A stretch of 29,028 nucleotides of DNA, from the NCBI GenBank assembly GCA_002423325.1, contig DIVQ01000146.1, positions 1 to 29,028 on the forward strand, in the 5' to 3' direction. Made by a program: the position numbers and the translations under genes. Source of the stretch: Anaerolineales bacterium UBA6128. GTDB taxonomy: Bacteria; Chloroflexota; Anaerolineae; UBA1429. The notes below the pieces were generated by a model that was not told the origin of the DNA, made no database searches, and saw only the letters and a program-made list of their open reading frames with translations. The number at the start of each line of letters is the position of its first letter. Within the stretch, counting starts at the first letter, position 1. This document shows, one piece after another, positions 1 to 8,105 of the stretch.

Positions 1-2
1 TT

Positions 3-995
3 CCGTTCGTGCCCCATGGCGCCTTGACGGGGCCGACGGTGCTGGCGACCATGCTCGTGCTCTGGCTGGCGAACGGCTGGGTGCAGTCCACGGGCTGGGG
101 CCCTATCGTCAAGACCCTCTCACGTTGGTTCAGCCCCAGCGAACGCGGCAAGGTCACTGCGCTGTTCAACCCCTGCTATGTCGTCGGACACGCCGCCGCC
201 TGGGCGATGGCAGGCGCCCTGATCGCGCGCCACGGATGGCGCGCCGCGTTCGGTGGCCCAGGCCTGTTGCTGCTGGGCATCGCCGCGCTCTGGTATGCAG
301 GCGTGCGCGACTCGCCCCCCAGCCTCGCTGAGGAGAGCCCCCAGACCCCGCGCGGCAGGCTCGGCCTTGTCGAGAGCGTGCGCGCGCTCGCCGCGCAGCC
401 GGGCATGCGCTGGGCTGTTGTCACCTGCTTTCTCTCGGGCATGATCAAGGACGGCCTCACGCTCTGGGGTCCCACCTATCTTGTCGAGGCGCAGGGCCTG
501 CAAGTCTCCGCGGCGGCACTCACGGGGGCACTCATTCCGGTGGCCGGCATCCTGGGGGCTTTGGGGGGCGGCGCCTTGCTGCGCGGCCACGACAACACAT
601 CCGAGATGCGTATCGTGCTCGGCTTTGCCGTCTCTCTCGCCATCGGCGCCGCCGCCCTCTTCCGCCTCGGCGACGCTCAGCGGCTGCTGCTGGCCCTGGC
701 GGCGCTGGGGCTGGTGGCGCTCAGCAGCCACGGCATCAACGCGCTGTTGATGTCGGCGCTGCCGCTCAGCCTGGGACCGCGTGGCCGGGTCTCGGCAGCC
801 GCGGGCACGCTCGATTTCGTCTCGTACGTGGGGGGTGGCCTGAGCGCCACGCTGATCGGAGCCGTACAGGAAGCCTGGGGTTGGGCAGCGGTGTACGCTG
901 TGTGGGTCGCCATCGCGCTGGCGATCGCCAGTCTGGCCATCATCGGCCGTCGCAGACTGACGAGGGGCATCCAGCCTGCCGAACCCGCTGCCTGA
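3..995 (+). CDS. MFS transporter, 5'-truncated by the window edge (organophosphate/anion-type)
   Basis: The frame is open from the first bases of the window, so the true start lies upstream; about 330 residues are visible against roughly 430 for the family, meaning the first two or three helices are missing. The visible part has repeated hydrophobic helices, a central charged loop at the junction of the two six-helix halves (after VRDSPP), and a C-terminal half opening with GLTLWGPTYL. That motif and the WFSPSERGK loop resemble the GlpT/UhpT-type antiporters for glycerol-3-phosphate or sugar phosphates. It would act in the inner membrane; the substrate cannot be read from the sequence. It converges on the manA-like gene, with about 50 bases between the two stops. 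A GTG at position 9 could be read as a start, but there is no ribosome site visible and it would remove essential helices. Confidence 0.8.
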   Translation, partial: PFVPHGALTGPTVLATMLVLWLANGWVQSTGWGPIVKTLSRWFSPSERGKVTALFNPCYVVGHAAAWAMAGALIARHGWRAAFGGPGLLLLGIAALWYAGVRDSPPSLAEESPQTPRGRLGLVESVRALAAQPGMRWAVVTCFLSGMIKDGLTLWGPTYLVEAQGLQVSAAALTGALIPVAGILGALGGGALLRGHDNTSEMRIVLGFAVSLAIGAAALFRLGDAQRLLLALAALGLVALSSHGINALLMSALPLSLGPRGRVSAAAGTLDFVSYVGGGLSATLIGAVQEAWGWAAVYAVWVAIALAIASLAIIGRRRLTRGIQPAEPAA

Positions 996-1046
996 TCGGG
1001 CACAGGGCTACACACAGGCGCTTTCAGAGACGACGCTCAGAACAGA

Positions 1047-2057
1047 TCAGCGCGGACGGGGCACCCGAACGCGTAGCAGCACACTCGCCGCTGTGCAGGA
1101 CACGGCAAAACCGCCCAACGCTGCCGGCAGCAGAGCAAAGCGCACGGCCGGCAGCGGCACGTTTTCCGCGCCGCTCTGAACGCAGGCGCTTCCCGACACG
1201 CAGCCCCAGATCTCACAGGTGGCGCCGTCACAGTATCCCGCGTAGACCGCACCCGCCTCCAGCTCTACTCGCTCCACCACGAACTGCGGACAGCGCACCA
1301 GCTCGCGGCGCACCCAGCCCGCGCCGACGCCCACCATTCGCGGCGTAACAATCGCCGGCGCCGCTGGCCCCCAGTCGATCACATCCAGCGCCTTGTCCAC
1401 GTGCAACGCCCGCGGCTTGCCATCGACGCCGAGCCGTCCCCAGTCGTACACGCGGTAGGTCGTGTCCGAGTTCTGCTGGATCTCGGCGACCACGGCCCCT
1501 GCGAGTAACGCATGCACTGTGCCTGCGGGCACGAACACGGTGTCGCCTGCCCGAATGCGCACCCGGCGCAGCAGCGCCGCCGGATCGCCGGACTGCAGCG
1601 CCAACGCCATCCCCTCGCGCGTCGCCCCGGCGGTCAGCCCGTGGATCAGCTCGGCCCCTGGTTCGGCGTACAGGATGTACCACATCTCGGTCTTGCCGAG
1701 TTCGCCCGCTTCATGCTGGCCCGCATAGTCGTCATCGGGATGCACCTGCACCGAGAGCGGCTGGTTGGCGTCCAGCAGCTTGACGAGCAGCGGAAAGCGC
1801 CCGCGCGCCAGCATCGCTGCCGAGTGGGTGCCCACCAGATCCAGCCCCCATGCGTCCAGCACCTCCGGGAGAGTGCGCCCCTTCATCGCGCCGGCATCCA
1901 CTCGCGTGGCCGAACTGGTGTGCCCCGAGATCTCCCAGCTCTCTGCAACGATCCCCGGCGGCAGCACACGCCGGTACAGTGTCTCGAGACGTCGCCCGCC
2001 CCAGACATAGTCGCGAAAAACCGGCTCAAAGGTCAGCGGATACACCGTCGCTCCCAT
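1047..2057 (-). CDS. manA: Mannose-6-phosphate isomerase, class I (short form)
   Basis: This is a zinc cupin enzyme interconverting mannose-6-phosphate and fructose-6-phosphate in the cytosol, which links mannose or GDP-mannose metabolism to glycolysis. The 336 residues match the short Bacillus-type form rather than the longer enterobacterial one. Visible family signatures are VWGGRRLE (about 18-25), the zinc ligands Q104 and H106 in SVQVHPDD, E124 in GKTEMWY, and H182 in PAGTVHAL, then YRVYDWGR (201-208). It lies about 100 bases downstream of a URO-D-family gene on the same strand and may be co-transcribed with it. The ATG at 2057 has only GGAG close to it; a GTG four codons downstream has somewhat better spacing, so the exact N-terminus is uncertain by a few residues. 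Confidence 0.9.
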   Translation of the reverse strand: MGATVYPLTFEPVFRDYVWGGRRLETLYRRVLPPGIVAESWEISGHTSSATRVDAGAMKGRTLPEVLDAWGLDLVGTHSAAMLARGRFPLLVKLLDANQPLSVQVHPDDDYAGQHEAGELGKTEMWYILYAEPGAELIHGLTAGATREGMALALQSGDPAALLRRVRIRAGDTVFVPAGTVHALLAGAVVAEIQQNSDTTYRVYDWGRLGVDGKPRALHVDKALDVIDWGPAAPAIVTPRMVGVGAGWVRRELVRCPQFVVERVELEAGAVYAGYCDGATCEIWGCVSGSACVQSGAENVPLPAVRFALLPAALGGFAVSCTAASVLLRVRVPRPR

Positions 2058-2159
2058 CTCCAGCCCCTCACCCTGGCCACATGCTGGCTCAGTTCAGCCA
2101 CCCAAGCGGCATGCATGGCAGCAACCTCAGTGCCAAGCGCTACTGCTCGACGCGTCCCA

Positions 2160-3260
2160 TCAGCGAACCGCCAGCTCCACCGACCAGTCCAGGTAGCGCT
2201 TGATGCCCTGGGGCGTCACATTCCACGGAATGTGGTTGCCGATGCACATCATATACCCGCCGGTCATACGCGCCGTTTCGACCATGCTCACCACCATGGC
2301 CTTGATTTCGTCAGGGTCGTTGCGTGTCAGAACCCGGTTGTCGCCCTCGCCCGCCAGAAAACAATCCTGGTAGCGGCGCGCGATGGCCTTATAATCTGTG
2401 TACGGCTCACTGATGATACCGCTGGCGCCGCAGGCCATCACGTCATCCGCGAACGCGTCCATGTTGCCGTCGGACATAAAGATGATGCGCTTGCCGGCCG
2501 CCTTTGCGATGCCCCAGAACTCTTCATAGCGCGGGAAAATGTACTTGTGCATCCACTTGGGCGAGCAAACCGGTCCACGCGAGTTGACGATGTCGTCGTG
2601 GCAGACGATAAAGTTGACCGGCAACCGCGCAAACGTTCGAAAGACACGTCGGTTGATCTCGGCGAACTCGTCCATGATGCGCTCAAAGCGCGGGGCCAGG
2701 CAGGTGCGCAGGAACAGATCCCAGCCAAAGGTCAGCAGCGGCCACATGAACATCGTGTTGTAAAAGCCCGCGCTGGCGGTGCTTCCCTCTGGCGCCTTGT
2801 CGCCCCACTCGGCCGGGTAGCCCTTGCGGTAGTTGTCGTACAGCCGCTCCTCATCCGAGAAATCCCGTGACTCTACGACGGGGATATCGGTAAAGTCGGC
2901 CTGGGCCAACGGCGAGAACGCAAACACATCCTCCTCGCTCTGAAACTTGTGGCCCCAGTCCCAATGCGACGTCTCGCCATCGCCCCAGCGCACATGGCGG
3001 TTGCCCCTGGCATCACGCGTCGAACTCTCGCCCTGCAAGTCCAGCCCGGGCCGTGGCTTGGGGTCGTCGCTTTCGGGGACCGACAACTCGAGTTGCGGGT
3101 AGATCTCGCGCAGCCGGACACGGCACTGCCGCGGGTGGTCGTAGTAGTCGATGCCAGTGAGATAGGTCTCCGCGTCCGGACAGGACCAGTGCTCCCAATG
3201 CGGGACGCGCTTGGGCGCCAGCCCCATGTAAGCCAGGTACCGGTCCGTGAACAGGGTCAT
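2160..3260 (-). CDS. URO-D/methyltransferase-family protein lacking the HxC zinc motif
   Basis: The 366-residue protein has the layout of uroporphyrinogen-decarboxylase-fold proteins (the HemE/MtaA/CmuA superfamily): an N-terminal helical part, the central segment HDDIVNSRGPVCSP (221-234), and a C-terminal GNHIPWNVTP (341-350) near the usual end-of-barrel His motif. In MtaA/CmuA-type methyltransferases the segment after KRIIF carries a His-x-Cys zinc site. Here it reads FMSDGN (261-266), so the ligands are absent, although a Cys occurs at 277. It is unlikely to be HemE, because the family's N-terminal Arg-rich substrate motif is not seen. GGAGGAG sits 5 bases before the ATG. It follows mntP by 45 bases and precedes manA on the same strand. 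Substrate and reaction are unknown; one-carbon or aromatic demethylation chemistry is a family-based guess. Confidence 0.75.
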   Translation of the reverse strand: MTLFTDRYLAYMGLAPKRVPHWEHWSCPDAETYLTGIDYYDHPRQCRVRLREIYPQLELSVPESDDPKPRPGLDLQGESSTRDARGNRHVRWGDGETSHWDWGHKFQSEEDVFAFSPLAQADFTDIPVVESRDFSDEERLYDNYRKGYPAEWGDKAPEGSTASAGFYNTMFMWPLLTFGWDLFLRTCLAPRFERIMDEFAEINRRVFRTFARLPVNFIVCHDDIVNSRGPVCSPKWMHKYIFPRYEEFWGIAKAAGKRIIFMSDGNMDAFADDVMACGASGIISEPYTDYKAIARRYQDCFLAGEGDNRVLTRNDPDEIKAMVVSMVETARMTGGYMMCIGNHIPWNVTPQGIKRYLDWSVELAVR

Positions 3261-3305
3261 AGCGCTCCTCCGTCTGGCAAGTCTCTGCGGTCCGCATCAA
3301 CGCGG

Positions 3306-3878
3306 CTACCCGAGCACCGTCGGCAGCAAATGCTCGAGCAGTATCTTGACCCCAATGCCGGCCAGGATCAGCCCACCCACGAGCTGCACCTTGTCGCGCA
3401 ACAGATCTCCCGCGCGGCGGCCCACCACGACGCCGACGATCGAAACAACCACCGTGACCAGCCCGAACGTGATTGCGGGCCCCACGATGGGCGTCTTGAG
3501 GAACGACAGGCTCAGGCCCACAGCCAGCGCATCAATGCTGGTGGCGACCGACAGCGTGACCAGCGCGCCCCAGCTGAGAGAAGGCGAACGCACGGCGCAG
3601 GCGTCGTTGCGCAGGGCTTCATGAATCATCTTGCCGCCGATAATGGCCAACAAGCCGAACGCCACCCAGTGGTCGTAGGCCGCAATCAGGTCGCGGAACG
3701 CCAGGCCGCCCAGCCAGGCGACGGCAGGCATCGCCCCCTGAAAAAACCCAAACATGCCCGCCATCCGCAGCGTGTCCAACACTTGGCGGCGCTCCATCAC
3801 CATGCCAGTGCAGATGCACACCGTAAAGCAGTCCATAGCCAGACTGATACCGATCAGAAGGACAGACAGAAAATCCAT
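3306..3878 (-). CDS. mntP: Putative manganese efflux pump, MntP family
   Basis: This small inner-membrane protein is predicted to export Mn(II) and protect against manganese excess. The 190 residues match MntP length, with six hydrophobic segments in two halves. Each half carries the conserved transmembrane acidic residue expected for the family: D16 in SLAMDCFTV and D116 in TSIDALAVGLS. I place the start at the ATG ending at 3878 because it gives the standard MntP N-terminus; the frame is open further upstream, but that extension is not family-like. The ribosome site is weak (AGGT about 11 bases upstream). A TTGCCG / TATAAT promoter lies 46-73 bases upstream, and the resulting short leader leaves no room for a yybP-ykoY manganese riboswitch. 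Confidence 0.88.
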   Translation of the reverse strand: MDFLSVLLIGISLAMDCFTVCICTGMVMERRQVLDTLRMAGMFGFFQGAMPAVAWLGGLAFRDLIAAYDHWVAFGLLAIIGGKMIHEALRNDACAVRSPSLSWGALVTLSVATSIDALAVGLSLSFLKTPIVGPAITFGLVTVVVSIVGVVVGRRAGDLLRDKVQLVGGLILAGIGVKILLEHLLPTVLG

Positions 3879-3923
3879 GCGGTCAGGTGACCTCTTGAAA
3901 GTGTGAAGAGAAATCGACGAGTC

Positions 3924-3951
3924 ATTATAGTCGTCTGCTGCCTTTCGGCAA
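3924..3951 (-). promoter_or_regulatory. Sigma70-like promoter of mntP
   Basis: Read on the minus strand: -35 TTGCCG (3951-3946), 16 bases, then a perfect -10 TATAAT (3929-3924). Transcription would start near 3917, giving a leader of about 40 bases before mntP. No riboswitch fold was recognised in that leader. Confidence 0.6.
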
Positions 3952-4100
3952 TCAGGCGTTGCCCAACGAATACATCGCCGGGCACAGGCACCTTGCCTCC
4001 AAGCCTGGGACAAGGGAGGCATGCCAGTCATCCAGAGACGCCCGGCGCGGCATCAGCCGGCAGTCGTGCCACGCTACGGTCCTGCGCTCGATCTCTCCAC

Positions 4101-5225
4101 CTACATATCCATCTCGGGACGGTCGCGCAGAAAAGTGATCAGGTGATCGCGGCTGATCATCCCCAGCACGTTGCCCGCCTCGTCACGAACTGGCAGTTGG
4201 TTGACACCCTCAGTCGTCATGCGCTGCAACACATCCCAGAGTGGCGTGTCCTCACGCACGCTGATCACGTCCTCCAGCGGCGTCGCCACCTCGCCGACGC
4301 GCGTCGTACGCCAGTCACTCTCGGGCACGCGCCGTACGTTATGTACAGTCAGCAGCCCCTGCGCTTCGTCGGGCCTGCCAACGACATAGCAGCGCCGCGC
4401 ACCGCCAACCAGGTACTGGTTGACCAGCACATCGAGCGTGAGTTGCGGCGGCAAATAGTTGCATTCGCGCGACATCAGCTCGCTCGCCACGTGCCCGTTC
4501 AGGACGTTACGCAGCGAGAGCTGCGCATAGCTATTTCGCGCAGCACTTTCGATGAACAGACCGATGAAGGCCAGCCACAGCCCGTTCTGCAGATTGCCAC
4601 CAAAGGCCAACAGCGCGCCCACAAAGATCATGCCGTACGCCACCATCTGACCCACCCGCGCGGCCGAACGCGTCGCAACGGTGAGATCGCCTTTCCAGGC
4701 CCACAACAGCGCACGCAGCACCCGCCCACCGTCCAGTGGAAAGCCCGGGATCATGTTGAACACCGCCAGGCTGAGATTCATCCCAGCCAGCAGGATGCCA
4801 TACGCCCCCACGGCCTCGCTGACCCCGCGCGTCGCCAGATGCAGCAGCCCAAACGCACCGGCCAGCAGCAGGCTGACGGCCGGCCCTGCTGCCCCCAGGA
4901 TCGCCTCACCACGCGCCGACTTGGGCTCCTCCGCAATCTGCGCGGCGCCTCCAAACAGGTAGAGCGTGATATCGTGCACTGGTACGCCGATCCGTCGCGC
5001 CACCACCGCATGCCCCACCTCGTGCAACAACACTGAGCCAAAGAACGACAGGCTCGTCACCACGCCCATCAGCCAGACCAGCCATGTCGGCCACTCGGGA
5101 AACGCCTGTGGAAAGTAGGCTTGGCCCAGATTATAGGTGCCCAGCGCAAAGATTAGTAGCCAACTATAATCCAGACGCACCGGCACCCCAAAGAGTTTCC
5201 CCAGCTTGATCTGATCCCTTGCCAT
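4101..5225 (-). CDS. Site-2 protease family M50 (SpoIVFB-like) with C-terminal CBS pair
   Basis: This is a 374-residue intramembrane zinc metalloprotease. The first ~230 residues hold several transmembrane segments with the catalytic HEVGH (68-72) and the third metal ligand in NMIPGFPLDGG (157-167), the defining pair of M50 site-2 proteases. Residues about 248-370 form two CBS modules (ASELMSRE onwards), which in this subfamily hang in the cytoplasm and bind adenine nucleotides. Such proteins cleave membrane-embedded anti-sigma factors or other small membrane proteins; the substrate is not in this window. The start is the ATG ending at 5225, with GGAGG 7 bases upstream; an upstream extension in frame has no ribosome site. 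It is transcribed divergently from the alkaline phosphatase gene. Confidence 0.9.
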   Translation of the reverse strand: MARDQIKLGKLFGVPVRLDYSWLLIFALGTYNLGQAYFPQAFPEWPTWLVWLMGVVTSLSFFGSVLLHEVGHAVVARRIGVPVHDITLYLFGGAAQIAEEPKSARGEAILGAAGPAVSLLLAGAFGLLHLATRGVSEAVGAYGILLAGMNLSLAVFNMIPGFPLDGGRVLRALLWAWKGDLTVATRSAARVGQMVAYGMIFVGALLAFGGNLQNGLWLAFIGLFIESAARNSYAQLSLRNVLNGHVASELMSRECNYLPPQLTLDVLVNQYLVGGARRCYVVGRPDEAQGLLTVHNVRRVPESDWRTTRVGEVATPLEDVISVREDTPLWDVLQRMTTEGVNQLPVRDEAGNVLGMISRDHLITFLRDRPEMDM

Positions 5226-5262
5226 GACACTGCCTCCGTCGCACGCTGACCTGCACTTCGAG

Positions 5263-5291
5263 TTGACGCTCAGTTTACCCGATTCTATAAT
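5263..5291 (+). promoter_or_regulatory. Sigma70-like promoter of the alkaline phosphatase gene
   Basis: -35 TTGACG (5263-5268), 17-base spacer, perfect -10 TATAAT (5286-5291). Transcription would begin near 5298, about 40 bases before the inferred TTG start. No PHO-box-like direct repeat was recognised. Confidence 0.65.
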
Positions 5292-5300
5292 GTCGAGCAA
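5272..5300 (-). promoter_or_regulatory. Candidate promoter of the M50 protease gene
   Basis: Minus strand: -35 TTGCTC (5300-5295), 17 bases, then -10 TAAACT (5277-5272). It physically overlaps the opposite-facing phosphatase promoter, so the two genes could compete for RNA polymerase. The match is moderate. Confidence 0.4.
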
Positions 5301-5338
5301 ACACCGTCACGTCTTGACGCGTGACCACAGGAGAACGC

Positions 5339-6787
5339 TTGAGCCACCACCGCTCCGTCTGGGCTGTTTCGGTCGCCCTGCTGCTCACCATCGCGTTTGT
5401 CCCCGTGCTCCCAGTGTTAGTAGCGGGCGCGCCTGCCGCGCCGCCCAACGGCCACACGGCGCACAACGTCATCCTGATGATTGCCGACGGCGCGGGCTTT
5501 AACCACGTGGAGGCTTCACGCATGTACCAGTTCGGTAACGCGGGAGCTCAGGTCTACACGCAGTTCCCCCACCAGTATGCCGTCAGCACCTATCCCTACG
5601 ATACGGCCGGCTACGACGCTGGCTATTGGAGCAGGTTGGATTTTGGCTATCCCAAGCTCAACCCCACCGACTCCGCAGCGGCCGGTACGGCGCTCGCCAC
5701 CGGCGTCAAGACCCGCATTGGCATGATCGGCATGGCCCCCGATTGGGTCAGCGAGCTCGAAAACACGGTTGAGCGCGCCGAGCTCAACGGTAAGGCAACG
5801 GGGGTGGTGACTTCGGTCTACCTTGCCGACGCCACGCCCGCCGCCTTTGTGGCGCACAGTACGTCGCGTAAAAACTATGACAGCATCGCCCAACAGATGC
5901 TGCTCAGCAGCGCGCTGGACCTGCTGATGGGCGGCGGCCACCCATGGTTTGACCGCGATGGCGTCGCGCTCGCCACGCCCAACTATGACCTTGTGGGGGG
6001 CGCCAGCACGTGGCAGGCCCTGGAAGCAGGCAGCGCCGGTGCCGATGCCGATGGGGACGGCGTGGCGGACCCCTGGACGCTCGTGCAGACGCTCGCCCAG
6101 TTTCGTGCCCTGACCACAGGCGATACGCCCGCACGCGTCTGCGGCATTCCGCAGGTGGCCCGCACGCTGCAGCACGATCGCCCCGGCGATGCGAACGCGA
6201 TCCCCTTTGCTGTACCGTTCATCCAGAGCACCCCCACGCTCCAGGAGATGGCACTCGGCGCGCTCAATGTGTTGGACGAGGATCCCGACGGGTTCTTCCT
6301 GATGATCGAGGGCGGCGCCGTCGACTGGGCCAGCCACGACAACCACGCCGGACGCATGATCGAGGAGATGATCGACTTTGACCTTACCGTGGCCGCCGTC
6401 GTGGCCTGGGTGGAGGCGCACAGCAACTGGCACGAGACGCTGCTGGTGGTGACCGCCGACCACGAGACCGGCTATCTGTGGGGCCCCGGCTCCGACCCCG
6501 ACTGGCTTCCTCTGGAGGACCGGGGAGCTGCCCAGGTACCCGGCCTCACCTGGAACCACTGGGACCACACCAACAGCCTGGTGCCGTTGTTCGCCCGCGG
6601 CGACGCAGGCGACGCGCTGGGAGCACTTGCCGACGAGTACGATCCTCGGCGGGGCTTTTACTTGGACAATGCCGAGCTGGGTGCTCTCTTGCTGCAGTGT
6701 GTGGAGGCGCCGCCGGCGCCGGTCTGCACGCTCAGCGTGCCCCTGGTGATCTCCCAAGCCGCGCCGATGCCCCCATCCGGCGACTGA
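5339..6787 (+). CDS. Secreted alkaline phosphatase (PhoA-type) with a calcium-loop-like insert
   Basis: This is a metal-dependent phosphomonoesterase expected outside the cytoplasm. The N-terminus, basic then hydrophobic (VSVALLLTIAFVPVLPVLV), is a signal peptide or membrane anchor. In 482-residue numbering, the active site is complete: D50 in IADGAGF, the phosphorylated S112 in DSAAAGTA, E324/D329/H333 in EGGAVDWASHDN, D374-H375 in TADHETG, and H410 in WDHTNS. Residues about 236-244 read DADGDGVAD, a classic calcium-binding loop pattern in an exposed insert. I choose the TTG at 5339 because AGGAGA precedes it by 4-5 bases; a GTG at 5321 is in frame but has no ribosome site. The URO-D-family gene follows after 24 bases, probably in the same transcript. 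The natural substrate is not evident. Confidence 0.9.
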   Translation: MSHHRSVWAVSVALLLTIAFVPVLPVLVAGAPAAPPNGHTAHNVILMIADGAGFNHVEASRMYQFGNAGAQVYTQFPHQYAVSTYPYDTAGYDAGYWSRLDFGYPKLNPTDSAAAGTALATGVKTRIGMIGMAPDWVSELENTVERAELNGKATGVVTSVYLADATPAAFVAHSTSRKNYDSIAQQMLLSSALDLLMGGGHPWFDRDGVALATPNYDLVGGASTWQALEAGSAGADADGDGVADPWTLVQTLAQFRALTTGDTPARVCGIPQVARTLQHDRPGDANAIPFAVPFIQSTPTLQEMALGALNVLDEDPDGFFLMIEGGAVDWASHDNHAGRMIEEMIDFDLTVAAVVAWVEAHSNWHETLLVVTADHETGYLWGPGSDPDWLPLEDRGAAQVPGLTWNHWDHTNSLVPLFARGDAGDALGALADEYDPRRGFYLDNAELGALLLQCVEAPPAPVCTLSVPLVISQAAPMPPSGD

Positions 6788-6811
6788 CCCGAATCCGAAA
6801 GGAGAACGCGC

Positions 6812-8044
6812 ATGCAGACCCATCGCGAACGCGTGATGATGGCCGTCAACCACCGCGTGCCCGATCGCGTGCCCATCGACCTCGGCGCGCACCGCTCGTC
6901 CGGCATCATGGCCATCGCCTACAACAAGCTCAAGCAGCACCTGGGCATTACCAGCGGCGACATCTATGTCTATGACTTTATCCAGCAGTTGGCCATCGTC
7001 GAGCCGGCCGTGCTGGACCGCTTCGGCATCGACACCATCGAGCTCGGACGGGGCTATAGCCTCGCGCCCGAGGATTGGCGCGACTGGGTGCTGCCTGACG
7101 GCACCCCCTGCAAGATCCCGGCCTTTATCCATCCCGAGCGCGTCGGCGACGAGTGGCACGTCTACCAGGAGGATGGTACGCTCCTCGCCACCCAAAAGTC
7201 CTCCTGCCTCTACTTTGAGCAGGTCTGCTATCCGCTTGCGCTGAGCGACGACCAGACCTTTGAGCACCTTGAGGAGGACAAGCGACACTCGATGTGGATG
7301 TCCATCGTGTCCCCGCCCGCCGAGATCACCCTCGACCAGGAGGGCATGGCCCGGCTTGCGGCAGGAGCCGGCGCCCTGCGCGCCTCCACCGATCGCGCCA
7401 TCATCGGCCTGTTTGGCGCCAACTTGCTCGAAGCCGGCCAAATGATGTTCCGCAACGACAACTTTTTGTACATGATGGCCGCCGAGCCTCAGCGCGTCCA
7501 TCGCTTCATGGATCGGCTGCTGGAGGACTATCTCGACCAGCTCGACAAGTATCTGGCCACCGTCGGCCCCTACATCGACGTGATCAACTTTGGGGATGAC
7601 CTGGGTATGCAAACCGGACCCCAGATCTCCCCGCGCATGTACTGGGAGTTCATCCAACCTCGCGAAAAGGCGATGTGGCAGCGCGTCAAGCAGATATCGA
7701 ACGTCAAGATCATGCTGCACTCTTGCGGCGGACTGTATCCGCTCATTCCGGGCCTGATCGAGGCCGGCCTCGACATCCTGCAACCCGTGCAGACCACCTG
7801 CTACCAGATGGAGCCTGAGCGCCTCAAGCGTGAGTTTGGCAAGGACCTGTGCTTCTGGGGAGGTGGCAGCAACACCCGCGACGTGTTGCCACGCGGCACT
7901 CCGGCAGAGGTCGCCCGCGACGTGCGCGAGCGCGTCAGCGTCTTTGCTCCCGGCGGCGGTTTTGTGTTTGCGGCAATCCATAATATCATGGCCGACGTTC
8001 CGCCCGAGAACATCGTGGCGATGTTCGACGCCGTCAACGCGTAG
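6812..8044 (+). CDS. URO-D/methyltransferase-family protein with intact zinc-type HxC motif
   Basis: This 410-residue member of the uroporphyrinogen-decarboxylase fold belongs to the branch that includes cobalamin- or zinc-dependent methyltransferases (MtaA/CmuA type). It begins with MQTHRERVMMAVNHRVPDRVP, the usual opening of this branch. It has NFGDDLGMQTGPQISP (259-274) and, unlike the protein at 2160-3260, the zinc-type signature H303-x-C305 in MLHSCGG plus C330 in QPVQTTC. The C-terminus IHNIMADVPPENI (389-401) is also typical. AAAGGAG lies 7 bases before the ATG. Transfer of a methyl group between a corrinoid carrier and a substrate thiol is the family-based expectation, but no corrinoid protein or MtaB-like partner is present here, so the reaction is open. 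Confidence 0.8.
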   Translation: MQTHRERVMMAVNHRVPDRVPIDLGAHRSSGIMAIAYNKLKQHLGITSGDIYVYDFIQQLAIVEPAVLDRFGIDTIELGRGYSLAPEDWRDWVLPDGTPCKIPAFIHPERVGDEWHVYQEDGTLLATQKSSCLYFEQVCYPLALSDDQTFEHLEEDKRHSMWMSIVSPPAEITLDQEGMARLAAGAGALRASTDRAIIGLFGANLLEAGQMMFRNDNFLYMMAAEPQRVHRFMDRLLEDYLDQLDKYLATVGPYIDVINFGDDLGMQTGPQISPRMYWEFIQPREKAMWQRVKQISNVKIMLHSCGGLYPLIPGLIEAGLDILQPVQTTCYQMEPERLKREFGKDLCFWGGGSNTRDVLPRGTPAEVARDVRERVSVFAPGGGFVFAAIHNIMADVPPENIVAMFDAVNA

Positions 8045-8105
8045 GCGTGTGGTTGTGAGGCATTTCCTTCGGGGGCGCCATAGGTGGACGTCAAGGAGGG
8101 TGGAA

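Noticed and set aside
2160..3260. HemE uroporphyrinogen decarboxylase
   Set aside because: The N-terminal substrate-binding motif of HemE is absent and no other haem genes are nearby; only the fold is shared.
3879..4100. A yybP-ykoY manganese riboswitch upstream of mntP
   Set aside because: The promoter lies so near the gene that the leader is only about 40 bases, and the conserved riboswitch core was not found.
5516..7981. An 821-codon open frame on the minus strand opposite the phosphatase and URO-D genes
   Set aside because: It mirrors the third codon position of two well-supported plus-strand genes in GC-rich DNA, has no ribosome site and no recognisable domain.
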